Origin: Hellea sp. | GTDB lineage: Bacteria; Pseudomonadota; Alphaproteobacteria; Caulobacterales; Maricaulaceae | Direction of reading: 5' to 3' | Assembly: GCA_020629545.1 (NCBI GenBank) | Contig: JAHDDC010000028.1 | Location: forward strand, 1-38,835 | DNA length: 38,835 nucleotides | Shown: positions 23,927 to 32,332 of the stretch, in pieces | How the letters are laid out: every line of letters begins with the position of its first letter | How positions within the stretch are numbered: the stretch's first letter is position 1 | Made by a program: the position numbers and the translations under genes | Notes under the pieces: model-generated | Told to the model about the DNA's origin: nothing | The model's database searches: none | Seen by the model: the letters and a program-made list of their open reading frames with translations, nothing else

Positions 23927-24434
23927 GGGTAACTACCGGCACGCCGTTACGATTGATATCGCGCCATTTGGGTGCCTTACGACGCCATTCCATTAATTTG
24001 TCGTAGAGTGTTTTATACTCTGCCGGCTCAAGACCACCCATGGCACCAAACAGATCACCGCAATCGGCAACGTGATGTTCCATAATTTCCAGATGTTCCA
24101 GTGCGGTGCTGAATTCTTCGCTCGTCGGCGGATTTTCAACGTCCCAGGTTTTAATGTTTTCAATCAGGTTTAGACCGTCAGAATGCTCCACATACATGCG
24201 GAACACCTCGTCCTCGGTCAGAAATTTTTTGAGAGCCGGATAAAACTCAAACTCTTCAAATGCGATATGTGCCCCGGATAGCTCATCAATTTCATTCGCA
24301 AGACTCTGTGCCCCCGTGATGTCTTCTATTTGAAGCGCTGATCGCAATCGGAATAGCTGTTCTCCGAGCCGGGCATGATCTTGCTGAAAAATCTTAAACA
24401 GTGATTTTTTGATATCTGTCAGTTTTTGTTCCAT
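23916..24434 (-). CDS. Hemerythrin-like (HHE) di-iron protein
   Basis: A 172-residue helical protein with hemerythrin HHE ligands in order: QQDHARLGEQLF, SGAHIAFEEFEFYPAL, VEHSDGLNLIENI and LEIMEHHVADCGDLF. Such proteins carry a non-haem di-iron site binding O2 or NO, or repair iron clusters under nitrosative stress. A near-perfect FixK box is centred 38 bases upstream of the ATG and there is no well-spaced ribosome-binding site, suggesting a leaderless start. It is the first gene of an operon with the ATP-grasp gene. The divergent gene is a class II amidotransferase. Confidence 0.86.
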   Translation of the reverse strand: MEQKLTDIKKSLFKIFQQDHARLGEQLFRLRSALQIEDITGAQSLANEIDELSGAHIAFEEFEFYPALKKFLTEDEVFRMYVEHSDGLNLIENIKTWDVENPPTSEEFSTALEHLEIMEHHVADCGDLFGAMGGLEPAEYKTLYDKLMEWRRKAPKWRDINRNGVPVVTHEN

Positions 24435-24465
24435 GCCTTCTCATAGTCAGCGAGCAGTTTTAAAA

Positions 24466-24479
24466 CTGACACAGGTCAA
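24466..24479 (-). promoter_or_regulatory. FixK/Fnr box with one mismatch between divergent genes
   Basis: On the minus strand it reads TTGACCTGTGTCAG (last base off consensus). It is centred 38 bases from the hemerythrin ATG but only 5 bases from the amidotransferase ATG (24484), so binding would activate the former and probably hinder the latter. Confidence 0.65.
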
Positions 24480-24483
24480 ATTT

Positions 24484-25293
24484 ATGTGCCGACTATATGG
24501 ATTTCACTCAACGGAACCTACAAAGGTGGAGTGTACACTTGTTCATGCCCAAAACGCACTCTTAACACAGAGTGCCGGCGATCAGTCTGGTTATTCTCAT
24601 ACAGAAGGCTGGGGAATAGCCATGTATGAAAATGCCCATCCAGTTGTAGAGAAGCAAGCCTGGGCCGCTTATCACGGCGAACATTTTGAGCGGAGTGCCG
24701 CCAAGGTCTACGCCCATGCTGTGCTCGCTCATATCCGACGGGCGACTGTTGGCACGCCAAGCCTGGAAAACACTCATCCGTTTCACTCGGGTCGATGGTC
24801 CTTTGCGCACAATGGGACCATTCCGAATATTGAGAACGTCAGATCTGTTCTGCTGGAGCATATTAATCCGGTATTCGCCGCCCGGATCAAAGGAGAAACC
24901 GATAGCGAGCTGGCCTTTGCTCTTTTTCTAACCCGGTTTGCAAAACTCGCTCTAAATAACGTAGAGCTGGCGGTGCGGGATACAGTCTCTATCATAGAAA
25001 CGGCTGTAAAACGTCATGCTCCTGGCAGGAAATTAGGCCTGAATATGATGTTGACGGATGGCAAGGTTTTTTGTGGCACCCGTTACGGTCGTACTTTGTA
25101 CAAAGTTGAAAGGGAGGGGGTATATGATTGCGAGATCTGCGGGTTTCCTCATATTCACCACAATCCAGACAAAGCTTACCGGGCGGTTGTCATCGCCTCA
25201 GAGCCGATTACGTCCGAAGACTGGCAGGTCGTGCCGGATCATTCCTTTTGGATGGTAGGACCTGATTCTAGATTAGAAATTTCAAAACTCTAG
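24484..25293 (+). CDS. Class II glutamine amidotransferase (YafJ/EgtC-like)
   Basis: A 269-residue Ntn-type glutaminase domain protein. The correct start must be ATG 24484, giving MCRLYGFHS, because Cys2 becomes the N-terminal nucleophile after methionine removal; the longer frame from 24409 would bury it. Other family motifs are EGWGIAMYEN, LAHIRRATVGTPSLENTHPF, WSFAHNGTIPN and GETDSELAFALFL. It hydrolyses glutamine or gamma-glutamyl amides. Relatives include YafJ and the ergothioneine hydrolase EgtC, but there are no other ergothioneine genes here. It is divergent from the hemerythrin operon and the intervening box overlaps its start region. There is no obvious separate promoter. Confidence 0.87.
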   Translation: MCRLYGFHSTEPTKVECTLVHAQNALLTQSAGDQSGYSHTEGWGIAMYENAHPVVEKQAWAAYHGEHFERSAAKVYAHAVLAHIRRATVGTPSLENTHPFHSGRWSFAHNGTIPNIENVRSVLLEHINPVFAARIKGETDSELAFALFLTRFAKLALNNVELAVRDTVSIIETAVKRHAPGRKLGLNMMLTDGKVFCGTRYGRTLYKVEREGVYDCEICGFPHIHHNPDKAYRAVVIASEPITSEDWQVVPDHSFWMVGPDSRLEISKL

Positions 25294-25321
25294 TTTTGAA
25301 AATCTAGACGACGATACTCAA

Positions 25322-27208
25322 CTAGCCGGTCATTGTTTCTATAAGACGCAACAACTCTTTAACATCAACAGGCTTGCTAAGCACTTCAAGGTTTTCCAGA
25401 CCTGCCTCCCGAATGGTTGTGCCTGATGTGTCACCTGTCATCATAATGATCGGTACATCGTCCCGGTGCTCTTGACGGATATTCTTCACGACTTCAATTC
25501 CGTTCGGCCCAGGTAGACGGTAATCAGACAGCACAATATCCGGCGACGCTCCGTTTCGAAGGTGGGCCATAGCCGTCGGTCCGTCTACAGCCAGAAATAA
25601 GTCATAACCGGCCGCGTCCAGCATCATCGACAAACTGTCGAGCACGGCTTCATTGTCGTCTATGCAAAGAATAACTGGCCGACTTTCAGCAGGCTTTAAA
25701 ATACCGTTTTGGGGCTCAATATTGGCGGGCTTGTTTTCGGCAACCGGTACAAACACGGAAAATGTCGACCCTTTGCCAATATCGGATTTCGCTTCGAGTG
25801 GATGTTCCAAGAGGTCCGCGACCCGTCGCACGACGGATAGACCGAGACCAAGACCTTTGCCCTGATCCCGATGGGCGTTGCCGAGTTGGTAATACTCATC
25901 AAAAACTCTGTCGAGCGCATCGGCAGGAATTCCGATTCCTGTATCTTTCACAGATATTCTGACCTGATCGCCGGACTTTAGAGCCGAGAGTGTAATTTGC
26001 CCCTTATCCGTGTAACGAATGGCATTGGAGACGAAGTTTTCTACAATCCTTAGAAGCAGAGCCTGATCACTAAAGATGGTAAGGTTTTCATCAATTTTTG
26101 CATCCAAAACCAGGCCTTTTTGGCGGGCCAAGGGCGTAAAGTCTCCAAGCACCGTGTTGAACAGGGCCTGCACATTGAATTCTGAGCGCTCCGGAGTGAT
26201 AGAGCCGCTATCCAATTTGGATACGTCTAGCAAGGCATCGAGCAGGTTTTTCATCCCAAGGAGCGAGACCTGCATTTTGTCGCCGATCTCTGAGGCTTTT
26301 TCATTATCCTTTGTCACCATTTGTAAGGCCGACAGGTATAGATTGAGCGACTGCAGCGGCTGGCGCAGATCGTGACTGGCGGCGGCCAGGAAACGGGACT
26401 TTTCCTGTGTAGCTGCCTCTGCAATTTCCAAGGCGTTTTTTATCTGCCTTTCGCTTTCGATCCGCGGCGTCACGTCTCTCAGCGAGGCGGAAATCACAGT
26501 GTCTTCGCCAGTGTTGATAGGATTGAGGCTAATCTCAACAGGAATTTCATGACCGTCTTTATGGAGTGCAAAGAGCACATCGCCATAACCCATGAGACGG
26601 TTTTGACCTTTCGAGACAAAGTTGGCTCTGTGCTTGTGATGGCCTTTTCGAAAACCGTTCGGTACGAGCATATCGACGCTTTGCCCCTGCAGTTCCTCGG
26701 TCGTATAGCCCAGTAGGTTTTGAGTTTGCGGTGTGGCGAATTGTATACGGCCATCTGTATCCACGATGATCATGGCGTCGGGTACAGCCTCCAAAAAGCT
26801 TTGAGCCTTATTCAGATCCGCCTGCTTTTTAGTGAAATCTGTAATATCATTGTGAATGCCCAGATAATGAGTGACGGTGCCAGCATCGTCCCGGATAGGG
26901 GAGATATAAACCTCATTGATAAACATATCCCCATTTTTGCGATAATTGCGCAATCGGGCGAGGGTCGGCTGTCCTTGTTCAATGGCCGTTTTGAGCTTCT
27001 CTGCGCCGGGTTGATCTTGATCTTCGCCTTGTAGGAAGCGCGGGTTTTTGCCCAGATAATCCTCTGGCGTAAATCCCATCATCCTTTCAAAAAACAAGTT
27101 GCCAAAGACGATCGGATGATCGTCGGCCTGAGCGTCAACGACAATTATCGAAAATGCCGCCTCACGCAGCACCGCTTGAGCTATACCGTCTTTTAATCCT
27201 TTTTCCAT
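25322..27208 (-). CDS. Hybrid histidine kinase with LOV-like PAS, second PAS and receiver
   Basis: A 628-residue soluble kinase: PAS1 (about 10-125), PAS2 (about 135-260), HisKA with phospho-acceptor His in AAASHDLRQPLQ, HATPase (NFVSNAIRYT, DTGIGIPADAL, GLGLGLSVV), and a C-terminal receiver with acceptor Asp in IVLSDYRLPGPNG and Lys in VLSKPVD. PAS1 is clearly of LOV type (GKNPRFLQG, NYRKNGDMFINEVYISP), but the flavin-adduct cysteine of GxNCRFLQ is Pro56, so a normal LOV photocycle is impossible. It could sense redox or a ligand instead. PAS2 resembles the FixL PAS in part. No FixK box is seen upstream. It is monocistronic. Confidence 0.88.
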   Translation of the reverse strand: MEKGLKDGIAQAVLREAAFSIIVVDAQADDHPIVFGNLFFERMMGFTPEDYLGKNPRFLQGEDQDQPGAEKLKTAIEQGQPTLARLRNYRKNGDMFINEVYISPIRDDAGTVTHYLGIHNDITDFTKKQADLNKAQSFLEAVPDAMIIVDTDGRIQFATPQTQNLLGYTTEELQGQSVDMLVPNGFRKGHHKHRANFVSKGQNRLMGYGDVLFALHKDGHEIPVEISLNPINTGEDTVISASLRDVTPRIESERQIKNALEIAEAATQEKSRFLAAASHDLRQPLQSLNLYLSALQMVTKDNEKASEIGDKMQVSLLGMKNLLDALLDVSKLDSGSITPERSEFNVQALFNTVLGDFTPLARQKGLVLDAKIDENLTIFSDQALLLRIVENFVSNAIRYTDKGQITLSALKSGDQVRISVKDTGIGIPADALDRVFDEYYQLGNAHRDQGKGLGLGLSVVRRVADLLEHPLEAKSDIGKGSTFSVFVPVAENKPANIEPQNGILKPAESRPVILCIDDNEAVLDSLSMMLDAAGYDLFLAVDGPTAMAHLRNGASPDIVLSDYRLPGPNGIEVVKNIRQEHRDDVPIIMMTGDTSGTTIREAGLENLEVLSKPVDVKELLRLIETMTG

Positions 27209-27380
27209 GTCTCACCTGAAGCTAAGATAAAACTTGGCCTAAACAGAGTCTAGTTTCCACGACTAGAAATTTTACTATATATAGGGCAGGTTAATTTAGG
27301 GTGCCATTATTCGCTGCCAGTGATTTACGCCGTTGTTATGGAAAGCAATGGACGTAGAAGAATAGAAAAATCGTGAATAA

Positions 27381-27394
27381 TTGACCACGGTCAA
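27381..27394 (+). promoter_or_regulatory. FixK/Fnr box, TTGACCACGGTCAA, driving small RNA copy B
   Basis: Exact consensus match. A GATAAA -10-like element at 27413-27418 and the conserved RNA start at 27427 (39.5 bases from the box centre) make a complete class II promoter with no downstream reading frame using a ribosome-binding site. Confidence 0.87.
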
Positions 27395-27426
27395 ATTTGT
27401 AAAATCTTGACTGATAAACTTACCCC

Positions 27427-27576
27427 GTCGCTTCAAAAAGCGCTTTGGTTGACATGGAAATAAAGGTTGCCCTGACTCCCGTGTTTCGCCAAATGTCGCG
27501 ACGATATGGAGTGCAGATTGAGGCTTGCAAACGGGTGGCGTCGTCCATCCTTGGACTGCAGGCCTCAATTATTTTT
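27427..27576 (+). ncRNA. Putative FixK-activated small RNA, copy B
   Basis: About 150 bases homologous to 22307-22459. The 5' hairpin is CGCTT-CAAA-AAGCG (27429-27442), where the first pair is C-G instead of T-A and the last T-A instead of T-G, so structure is kept while sequence changes. The shared middle block reads GTCGCGACGATATGGAGT. The 3' stem ATTGAGGCTTGCA/TGCAGGCCTCAAT (27517-27529 with 27557-27569) has one U-G pair where copy A has C-G, an inner hairpin GGGTGG/CCATCC, and ends in TATTTTT, a good intrinsic terminator. A 90-codon frame (27445-27717) crosses it but has no counterpart in copy A and runs past the terminator. Confidence 0.72.
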
Positions 27577-27719
27577 CAAGGAATTATACCCGTTTTAAGC
27601 GTTGTAACTTGGATAGATCTGGTCCCAACGCGGAGCTTTGCGGTACCATTAATGCAGTCTGTCAACCAAAAGCCTTCACACCAAAAACGGGACACTTTAA
27701 TCAGAATCTATGGTTAACT

Positions 27720-27733
27720 TTGTCCGGGATCAA
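27720..27733 (+). promoter_or_regulatory. FixK/Fnr box with one mismatch before the JmjC-like gene
   Basis: TTGTCCGGGATCAA, one base off consensus, centred 57 bases before ATG 27784. A CATACT -10-like element and a CAGGAG ribosome-binding site follow at fitting distances. Confidence 0.6.
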
Positions 27734-27783
27734 AAAAGATCGGTAAAAATTTCTAAGCATACTTTAAAAAACAGGAGTGCGTT

Positions 27784-28719
27784 ATGAATATAATCGAGAA
27801 TTGGTCGACCACAGACAAAGCTCTATATGGCAAGACCGTGCAGACCAAAACACACAATCTGCAGAAGACGGGATTGTTTACGGATGATGCCTTAGCCGCC
27901 TTACTTGATAGGCATCCAGATAATAAAATCGACGTTTGTACAATGAGCGATGATCCTGTTTATCCAGACAAGCACTGTACGGTCGACTTTCGGGGATATT
28001 CCGGTAAACAACTCATTGAAGCCGCGAAAGCCGGGCATATCTGGATTAACATCCGCGAAGCTATGAATATTGACCCCGCTTATAAACATCTTTTGGCCGA
28101 AACCTTTGATGATCTTGAAGAATGTACAGGGCAAAATCGGTTTCGCAAAAACAGTCGTGGCGGCATATTAATTTCTTCGCCCAGTGCGAAGGTCCCATAT
28201 CACTGTGATCCGACCATGACGATGTTATGGCATATTCGTGGACGCAAGCGGGTTTATGTTTATCCGGCGACACAGAAGTTCTTACCCGATGACGCCTACG
28301 AGGCCGTGTTGTTGGGGGAACAAGACCAGGATATTCCTTATAGGAAGGAATTTGATAAGAGTGCTAAAGTTTACGATTTGCCAGATAATACTCTTGTTTG
28401 CTGGCCACATACTTCGCCTCATCGAGTTGAAAACCAATCCTATTGTGTGTCAATGGTCATGGAGTTTTCTTCCAAAGAAAGTGCGCTCAGAAATTCTGTT
28501 ATGTACACAAATGGTCTTTTACGGCGTCATTTGGGTTTAAGTCCAAGATGGGACGAATCCACGGCAATTGGTCGTTTCTTTAAATCAATTATTGGGCACT
28601 TTTTTCGGCGTATAGGACTTCATAAAACCCATATACGTCATGATTTTGTTCGATTTAGGATCAATCCTAATGAAAAAAATTACCTTAGTTCGGTCCCTTC
28701 ATTTATTCGAAAATTTTAA
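27784..28719 (+). CDS. Cupin_8/JmjC-like Fe(II)-2-oxoglutarate dioxygenase family protein
   Basis: A 311-residue protein with a double-stranded beta-helix core. The likely iron facial triad is His140 and Asp142 in VPYHCDPTMTMLWHIRG and His213 in WPHTSPHRVEN. The GRKRVYVYP stretch after the first motif and NRFRKNSRGGILISSPSA are typical of cupin_8 hydroxylases. Such enzymes hydroxylate proteins or small molecules using O2 and 2-oxoglutarate and can act as oxygen gauges. Positioned directly upstream of ccoN under its own weak FixK box, it may modify a low-oxygen target, but the substrate is unknown. The C-terminal 80 residues are basic and not recognisable. Confidence 0.76.
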   Translation: MNIIENWSTTDKALYGKTVQTKTHNLQKTGLFTDDALAALLDRHPDNKIDVCTMSDDPVYPDKHCTVDFRGYSGKQLIEAAKAGHIWINIREAMNIDPAYKHLLAETFDDLEECTGQNRFRKNSRGGILISSPSAKVPYHCDPTMTMLWHIRGRKRVYVYPATQKFLPDDAYEAVLLGEQDQDIPYRKEFDKSAKVYDLPDNTLVCWPHTSPHRVENQSYCVSMVMEFSSKESALRNSVMYTNGLLRRHLGLSPRWDESTAIGRFFKSIIGHFFRRIGLHKTHIRHDFVRFRINPNEKNYLSSVPSFIRKF

Positions 28720-28745
28720 GTGGGTGATCCACAATTTCCTGAATT

Positions 28746-28759
28746 TTGACCGCGGTCAA
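28746..28759 (+). promoter_or_regulatory. FixK/Fnr box, TTGACCGCGGTCAA (perfect palindrome) for ccoN
   Basis: A fully symmetrical consensus site. The -41.5 rule puts the transcript start near 28794, and TATCAA at 28781-28786 is a plausible -10. It controls the cbb3 oxidase operon, the classic FixK/Fnr target. Confidence 0.9.
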
Positions 28760-28788
28760 TTTTCTAATAGGCCCTGAAAATATCAAAT

Positions 28789-28811
28789 CCCTGATTCAAT
28801 TTGTATCAGGG
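28789..28811 (+). repeat. Hairpin in the ccoN leader
   Basis: CCCTGAT (28789-28795), a 9-base loop, and ATCAGGG (28805-28811), 8 bases before the ccoN ATG. The second arm contains the only Shine-Dalgarno-like purines, so folding could limit ccoN translation or protect the 5' end. Confidence 0.6.
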
Positions 28812-28819
28812 CAATCTAA

Positions 28820-30529
28820 ATGGGTAATATCATTCACAATACGCGGCGCTACGTAAAGTCGGACGATTCCGCGATTTACATCTTTATTATTCTGTTTTTC
28901 AGCCTTTTATGGTCATTGTTCGCAGCGGGAAATACAAATGTAGCGCCAGGGATTTACCCGACTCTGGAAATGCATGGTCATATGATGATGGCCGCTTTTG
29001 TAATCGGTATTATTATGCTGGTGGGTGTATGTTCCAATGGGCTACCCAAACATGATCATAGAGAATACGCAGATGGTGTTATTAAGGCGGGTGTCATCGC
29101 TACGACGTTTTGGGGAATTGCGGGCATGCTTGTCGGCGTTATTATCGCGGCACAACTGACCTGGCCTAATATTTTCTATTTTGAAAATCTGGCGTGGACG
29201 AATTTCGGGCGATTGCGGCCTCTACATACCTCTGCCGTCATATTTGCGTTCGGCGGTAACGCGCTCATCGCAACATCATTCTATGTCGTACAAAGAACCT
29301 GCCGCACCCGACTGGCGGGCGGGTTATGGCCTTGGTTTGTGTTTTGGGGTTATCAGCTTTTTATCGTGATTGCCGCCACTGGGTATTTGTCAGGCGTTAC
29401 TCAGTCAAAAGAATACGCAGAACCGGAATGGTATGCGGATATATGGCTTACGATTGTCTGGCTTGCCTATCTGGGTGTGTTTATGGGGACGCTTTATAAG
29501 CGCAAAGAGCCACATATTTATGTGGCCAACTGGTTCTATCTGGCCTTCATTATTACGGTCGCTATATTGCATGTGGTCAACAACCTGGCACTCCCCACCG
29601 GTCTGTATGAAGCCAAAAGCTATTCACTATTTGCGGGCGTACAAGACGCCATGACCCAGTGGTGGTATGGACACAATGCAGTCGGTTTCTTCCTGACCGC
29701 TGGATTTCTGGCGATCATGTATTACTTCATACCCAAACGCGCTAACCGACCCGTCTGGTCTTACAAACTATCTATTGTCCATTTCTGGGCTGTCATATTT
29801 ATCTATATATGGGCGGGACCGCACCACCTGCATTATACAGCGTTACCGCAATGGACACAGACCCTCGGCATGGTGTTCTCGATCATGCTGTGGATGCCGT
29901 CCTGGGGAGGGATGATTAATGGCCTCATGACTCTCTCCGGGGCCTGGGACAAGCTGCGCACGGACCCTGTCCTACGCATGCTTGTCGTATCCGTCGCCTT
30001 CTACGGTATGGCGACATTTGAAGGACCGTTGATGTCAGTACGTTATGTCAATGCGTTGTCACACTATACCGACTGGACAATCGGGCATGTGCATTCCGGA
30101 GCCTTGGGGTGGAACGGGTTCATTACCTTTGGTGCCATTTATTGTCTCGTCCCATGGCTGTGGCGCAAAAAGGAACTTTATTCTTTGAAGCTAGTCGAGT
30201 GGCACTTCTGGCTCGCGACGATTGGCATCCTGTTCTACATTACGTCCATGTGGGTGTCCGGTATTATGGAAGGCCTGATGTGGCGATCCTACACGGAACT
30301 GGGTTTTCTGGAATACGCCTTTATCGAAACTGTATCTGCTAAACATTTCCTTTATGCCATCCGGACGGTTGGAGGCCTGCTCTTCCTGCTCGGGACCTTC
30401 GTCATGACCTTCAATATTTACATGACAATCAAAGGCAAAGGGCTTGCTGAGTCTCTCGATAAAGAGACCCCATTGCCGAGCAAGCCATATCTGGCAGACC
30501 CTGAAGCCCAACTCATTGGAGCAGAATAA
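28820..30529 (+). CDS. ccoN: cbb3 cytochrome c oxidase subunit I
   Basis: A 569-residue membrane protein, full length for CcoN (FixN), the catalytic subunit of the high-affinity cbb3 oxidase with low-spin haem b and the b3-CuB centre. Haem and copper His ligands are visible in [41 protein letters not shown] and [15 protein letters not shown]. About 12 membrane helices are present. It begins the operon ccoNOQP-ccoGHIS and overlaps ccoO by one base. The promoter holds a perfect FixK box, consistent with microaerobic expression under FixLJ-FixK. Confidence 0.96.
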   Translation: MGNIIHNTRRYVKSDDSAIYIFIILFFSLLWSLFAAGNTNVAPGIYPTLEMHGHMMMAAFVIGIIMLVGVCSNGLPKHDHREYADGVIKAGVIATTFWGIAGMLVGVIIAAQLTWPNIFYFENLAWTNFGRLRPLHTSAVIFAFGGNALIATSFYVVQRTCRTRLAGGLWPWFVFWGYQLFIVIAATGYLSGVTQSKEYAEPEWYADIWLTIVWLAYLGVFMGTLYKRKEPHIYVANWFYLAFIITVAILHVVNNLALPTGLYEAKSYSLFAGVQDAMTQWWYGHNAVGFFLTAGFLAIMYYFIPKRANRPVWSYKLSIVHFWAVIFIYIWAGPHHLHYTALPQWTQTLGMVFSIMLWMPSWGGMINGLMTLSGAWDKLRTDPVLRMLVVSVAFYGMATFEGPLMSVRYVNALSHYTDWTIGHVHSGALGWNGFITFGAIYCLVPWLWRKKELYSLKLVEWHFWLATIGILFYITSMWVSGIMEGLMWRSYTELGFLEYAFIETVSAKHFLYAIRTVGGLLFLLGTFVMTFNIYMTIKGKGLAESLDKETPLPSKPYLADPEAQLIGAE

Positions 30530-31266
30530 TGCTGAATAAAATTCACGCCTATCTTGAGAAAAAGTCTTTCTCTTTGCTCCTTGGCATTATTGCCGTTGTG
30601 TCGATTGGGGGGCTCATCGAAATCGCGCCTTTGTTTTATGTCGACAACACAATCGAAGAAGTTGAAGGCATGCGCCCCTATACGCCGTTAGAACTGGCCG
30701 GGCGCAATATTTATGTGCGCGAAGGATGCTACGTCTGTCATTCCCAAATGGTTCGGCCACTCCGTGATGAAGTTGAGCGCTATGGCCATTATTCATTGGC
30801 TGCCGAGTCCATGTATGATCGTCCGTTTCAGTGGGGATCTAAACGCACGGGGCCTGATTTGGCGCGGCTTGGCGGGAAATATTCTGATGAGTGGCATAAG
30901 CTTCATATGGAAGATCCCAGAGCGGTCGTACCGGAGTCGATCATGCCGCCTTATAAGTTCCTGAGCGAAAGGGCGCTCGATTATGAAAACATGCAAGCTC
31001 ACCTGGCCACAAATAAAGCATTGGGGGTCCCATATACTGACGAAATGGTCGAGAAAGCCGTCTCAGATGTAACCACACAATTAGATGAATTTGCCGATGA
31101 TTATGATGGGTTTCAGGTGCGCTATCCTGGAGCGCTCATGCGTGAATTTGATGGCGATCCAGATCATGTGACCGAAATGGACGCCCTTATCGCTTATATG
31201 CAGATGATCGGGACGCTGGTGGATTTTGAAGAATATCAGGCTGAAAAGGATGAAAACCTACGATGA
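30529..31266 (+). CDS. ccoO: cbb3 cytochrome c oxidase subunit II (mono-haem)
   Basis: A 245-residue protein with one N-terminal anchor helix ([19 protein letters not shown]) and a periplasmic cytochrome c domain. The single haem c site is CYVCH at residues 67-71 in [15 protein letters not shown]; a Met axial ligand is available in [10 protein letters not shown]. It passes electrons from CcoP to CcoN. The ATG shares its first base with the final A of the ccoN stop codon, and the gene ends in an ATGA overlap with ccoQ, so the subunits are translationally coupled. Confidence 0.96.
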   Translation: MLNKIHAYLEKKSFSLLLGIIAVVSIGGLIEIAPLFYVDNTIEEVEGMRPYTPLELAGRNIYVREGCYVCHSQMVRPLRDEVERYGHYSLAAESMYDRPFQWGSKRTGPDLARLGGKYSDEWHKLHMEDPRAVVPESIMPPYKFLSERALDYENMQAHLATNKALGVPYTDEMVEKAVSDVTTQLDEFADDYDGFQVRYPGALMREFDGDPDHVTEMDALIAYMQMIGTLVDFEEYQAEKDENLR

Positions 31267-31427
31267 CCTATGAGACCCTTGCCTATATAATCAAAATGGG
31301 CGGAACGGTCGCGTTCTTTTCCGTCTTTCTTCTCGCCATGATTTACGCCTTGTGGCCGTCAAACCGTCAAAAATTCCGTCGTGCTGCCGCGCAACCGCTT
31401 CATGACAGTGATAGACCGGAGGGCTGA
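31263..31427 (+). CDS. ccoQ: cbb3 oxidase small subunit CcoQ
   Basis: A 54-residue protein too short for many gene finders. It starts at the ATGA overlapping the ccoO stop, [19 protein letters not shown], with one membrane helix ([17 protein letters not shown]) and then a basic tail [15 protein letters not shown]. This is the size, topology and position of CcoQ (FixQ), which stabilises the NOP core against oxygen. It ends two bases before the ccoP start. Confidence 0.92.
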   Translation: MTYETLAYIIKMGGTVAFFSVFLLAMIYALWPSNRQKFRRAAAQPLHDSDRPEG

Positions 31428-31429
31428 TA

Positions 31430-32314
31430 ATGTCTGACAATCCAAAGATCGACGAAATATCGGGCACCGAAACAACCGGCCATGAATGGGACGGTATAGA
31501 AGAGCTGAATACGCCCATGCCGCGTTGGTGGCTATGGATATTTTACGCTACAATTATCTGGGGAATTGGCTATGCGATCCTGATGCCGTCAATCCCGTTG
31601 TTGAAATCCCACACAAAAGGATTTTTAGGACACTCGGACCGGGCTAATGTTATCGAGGCTATGGAGACAATGAATACCGAAAGGTATGAAAATCTCGGTC
31701 AATTGGCGACCGCTTCATTTGACGAGATAAAAGCGGATCCGGAGTTGTTTCGTTACGCAATGGCTGCTGGTAAATCCGCGTTTGGTGATAATTGCGCGAC
31801 CTGTCATGGCAGCGGGGCGCAGGGCTTTAAAGGATATCCGAATCTCAATGACGATATCTGGATTTGGGGCGGACGGTTTGAGGACATTCGCCACACTTTG
31901 ACGGTAGGTATTCGGGCAGGTCATGAAGCTACGCGTTTCAGTATTATGATGGCTTATGGCCGCGACGGGATATTTTCAACGCAACAAATCGACGAAGTTA
32001 CGGAATATGTCCTGTCCATAGCGAACCGTGAGCATGACGCGGATCTGGCAAAAGCGGGTGCTGTCACGTTCGCCAATCAATGTGCATCCTGCCACGGAGA
32101 TCAGGGGTATGGTGACCGAAATACCGGCGCTCCTAACCTCACCGACATAGAATGGATATATGGTGGTGAACGCGCGGATATCTATCAGTCGATTTATTAT
32201 GGTCGTAAAGGCGTTATGCCCAATTGGAATCAAAGACTGTCACCCGAAATGATTACAGCCTTGTCCGTTTATGTGCATAGCCTCGGCGGCGGTGAAGAGG
32301 CTTCCAAAGAATAA
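31430..32314 (+). CDS. ccoP: cbb3 cytochrome c oxidase subunit III (di-haem)
   Basis: A 294-residue protein with an N-terminal cytoplasmic segment, one membrane helix (WWLWIFYATIIWGIGYAIL, about 33-51), and two cytochrome c domains. The haem sites are CATCH at residues 122-126 and CASCH at 218-222. Met ligands occur in FSIMMAYG and GVMPNWNQRL. It receives electrons from soluble or membrane cytochrome c and passes them to CcoO. Its start is two bases after the ccoQ stop. The length is normal for the family. Confidence 0.96.
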   Translation: MSDNPKIDEISGTETTGHEWDGIEELNTPMPRWWLWIFYATIIWGIGYAILMPSIPLLKSHTKGFLGHSDRANVIEAMETMNTERYENLGQLATASFDEIKADPELFRYAMAAGKSAFGDNCATCHGSGAQGFKGYPNLNDDIWIWGGRFEDIRHTLTVGIRAGHEATRFSIMMAYGRDGIFSTQQIDEVTEYVLSIANREHDADLAKAGAVTFANQCASCHGDQGYGDRNTGAPNLTDIEWIYGGERADIYQSIYYGRKGVMPNWNQRLSPEMITALSVYVHSLGGGEEASKE

Positions 32315-32332
32315 TTTAATCTGGACGTCATT

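Noticed and set aside
27445..27717. 90-codon plus-strand frame MVDMEIKVALTPVF as a protein gene
   Set aside because: It has no good ribosome-binding site, crosses the terminator-like stem of the putative RNA, and the homologous RNA at 22307 has stops in the aligned frame.
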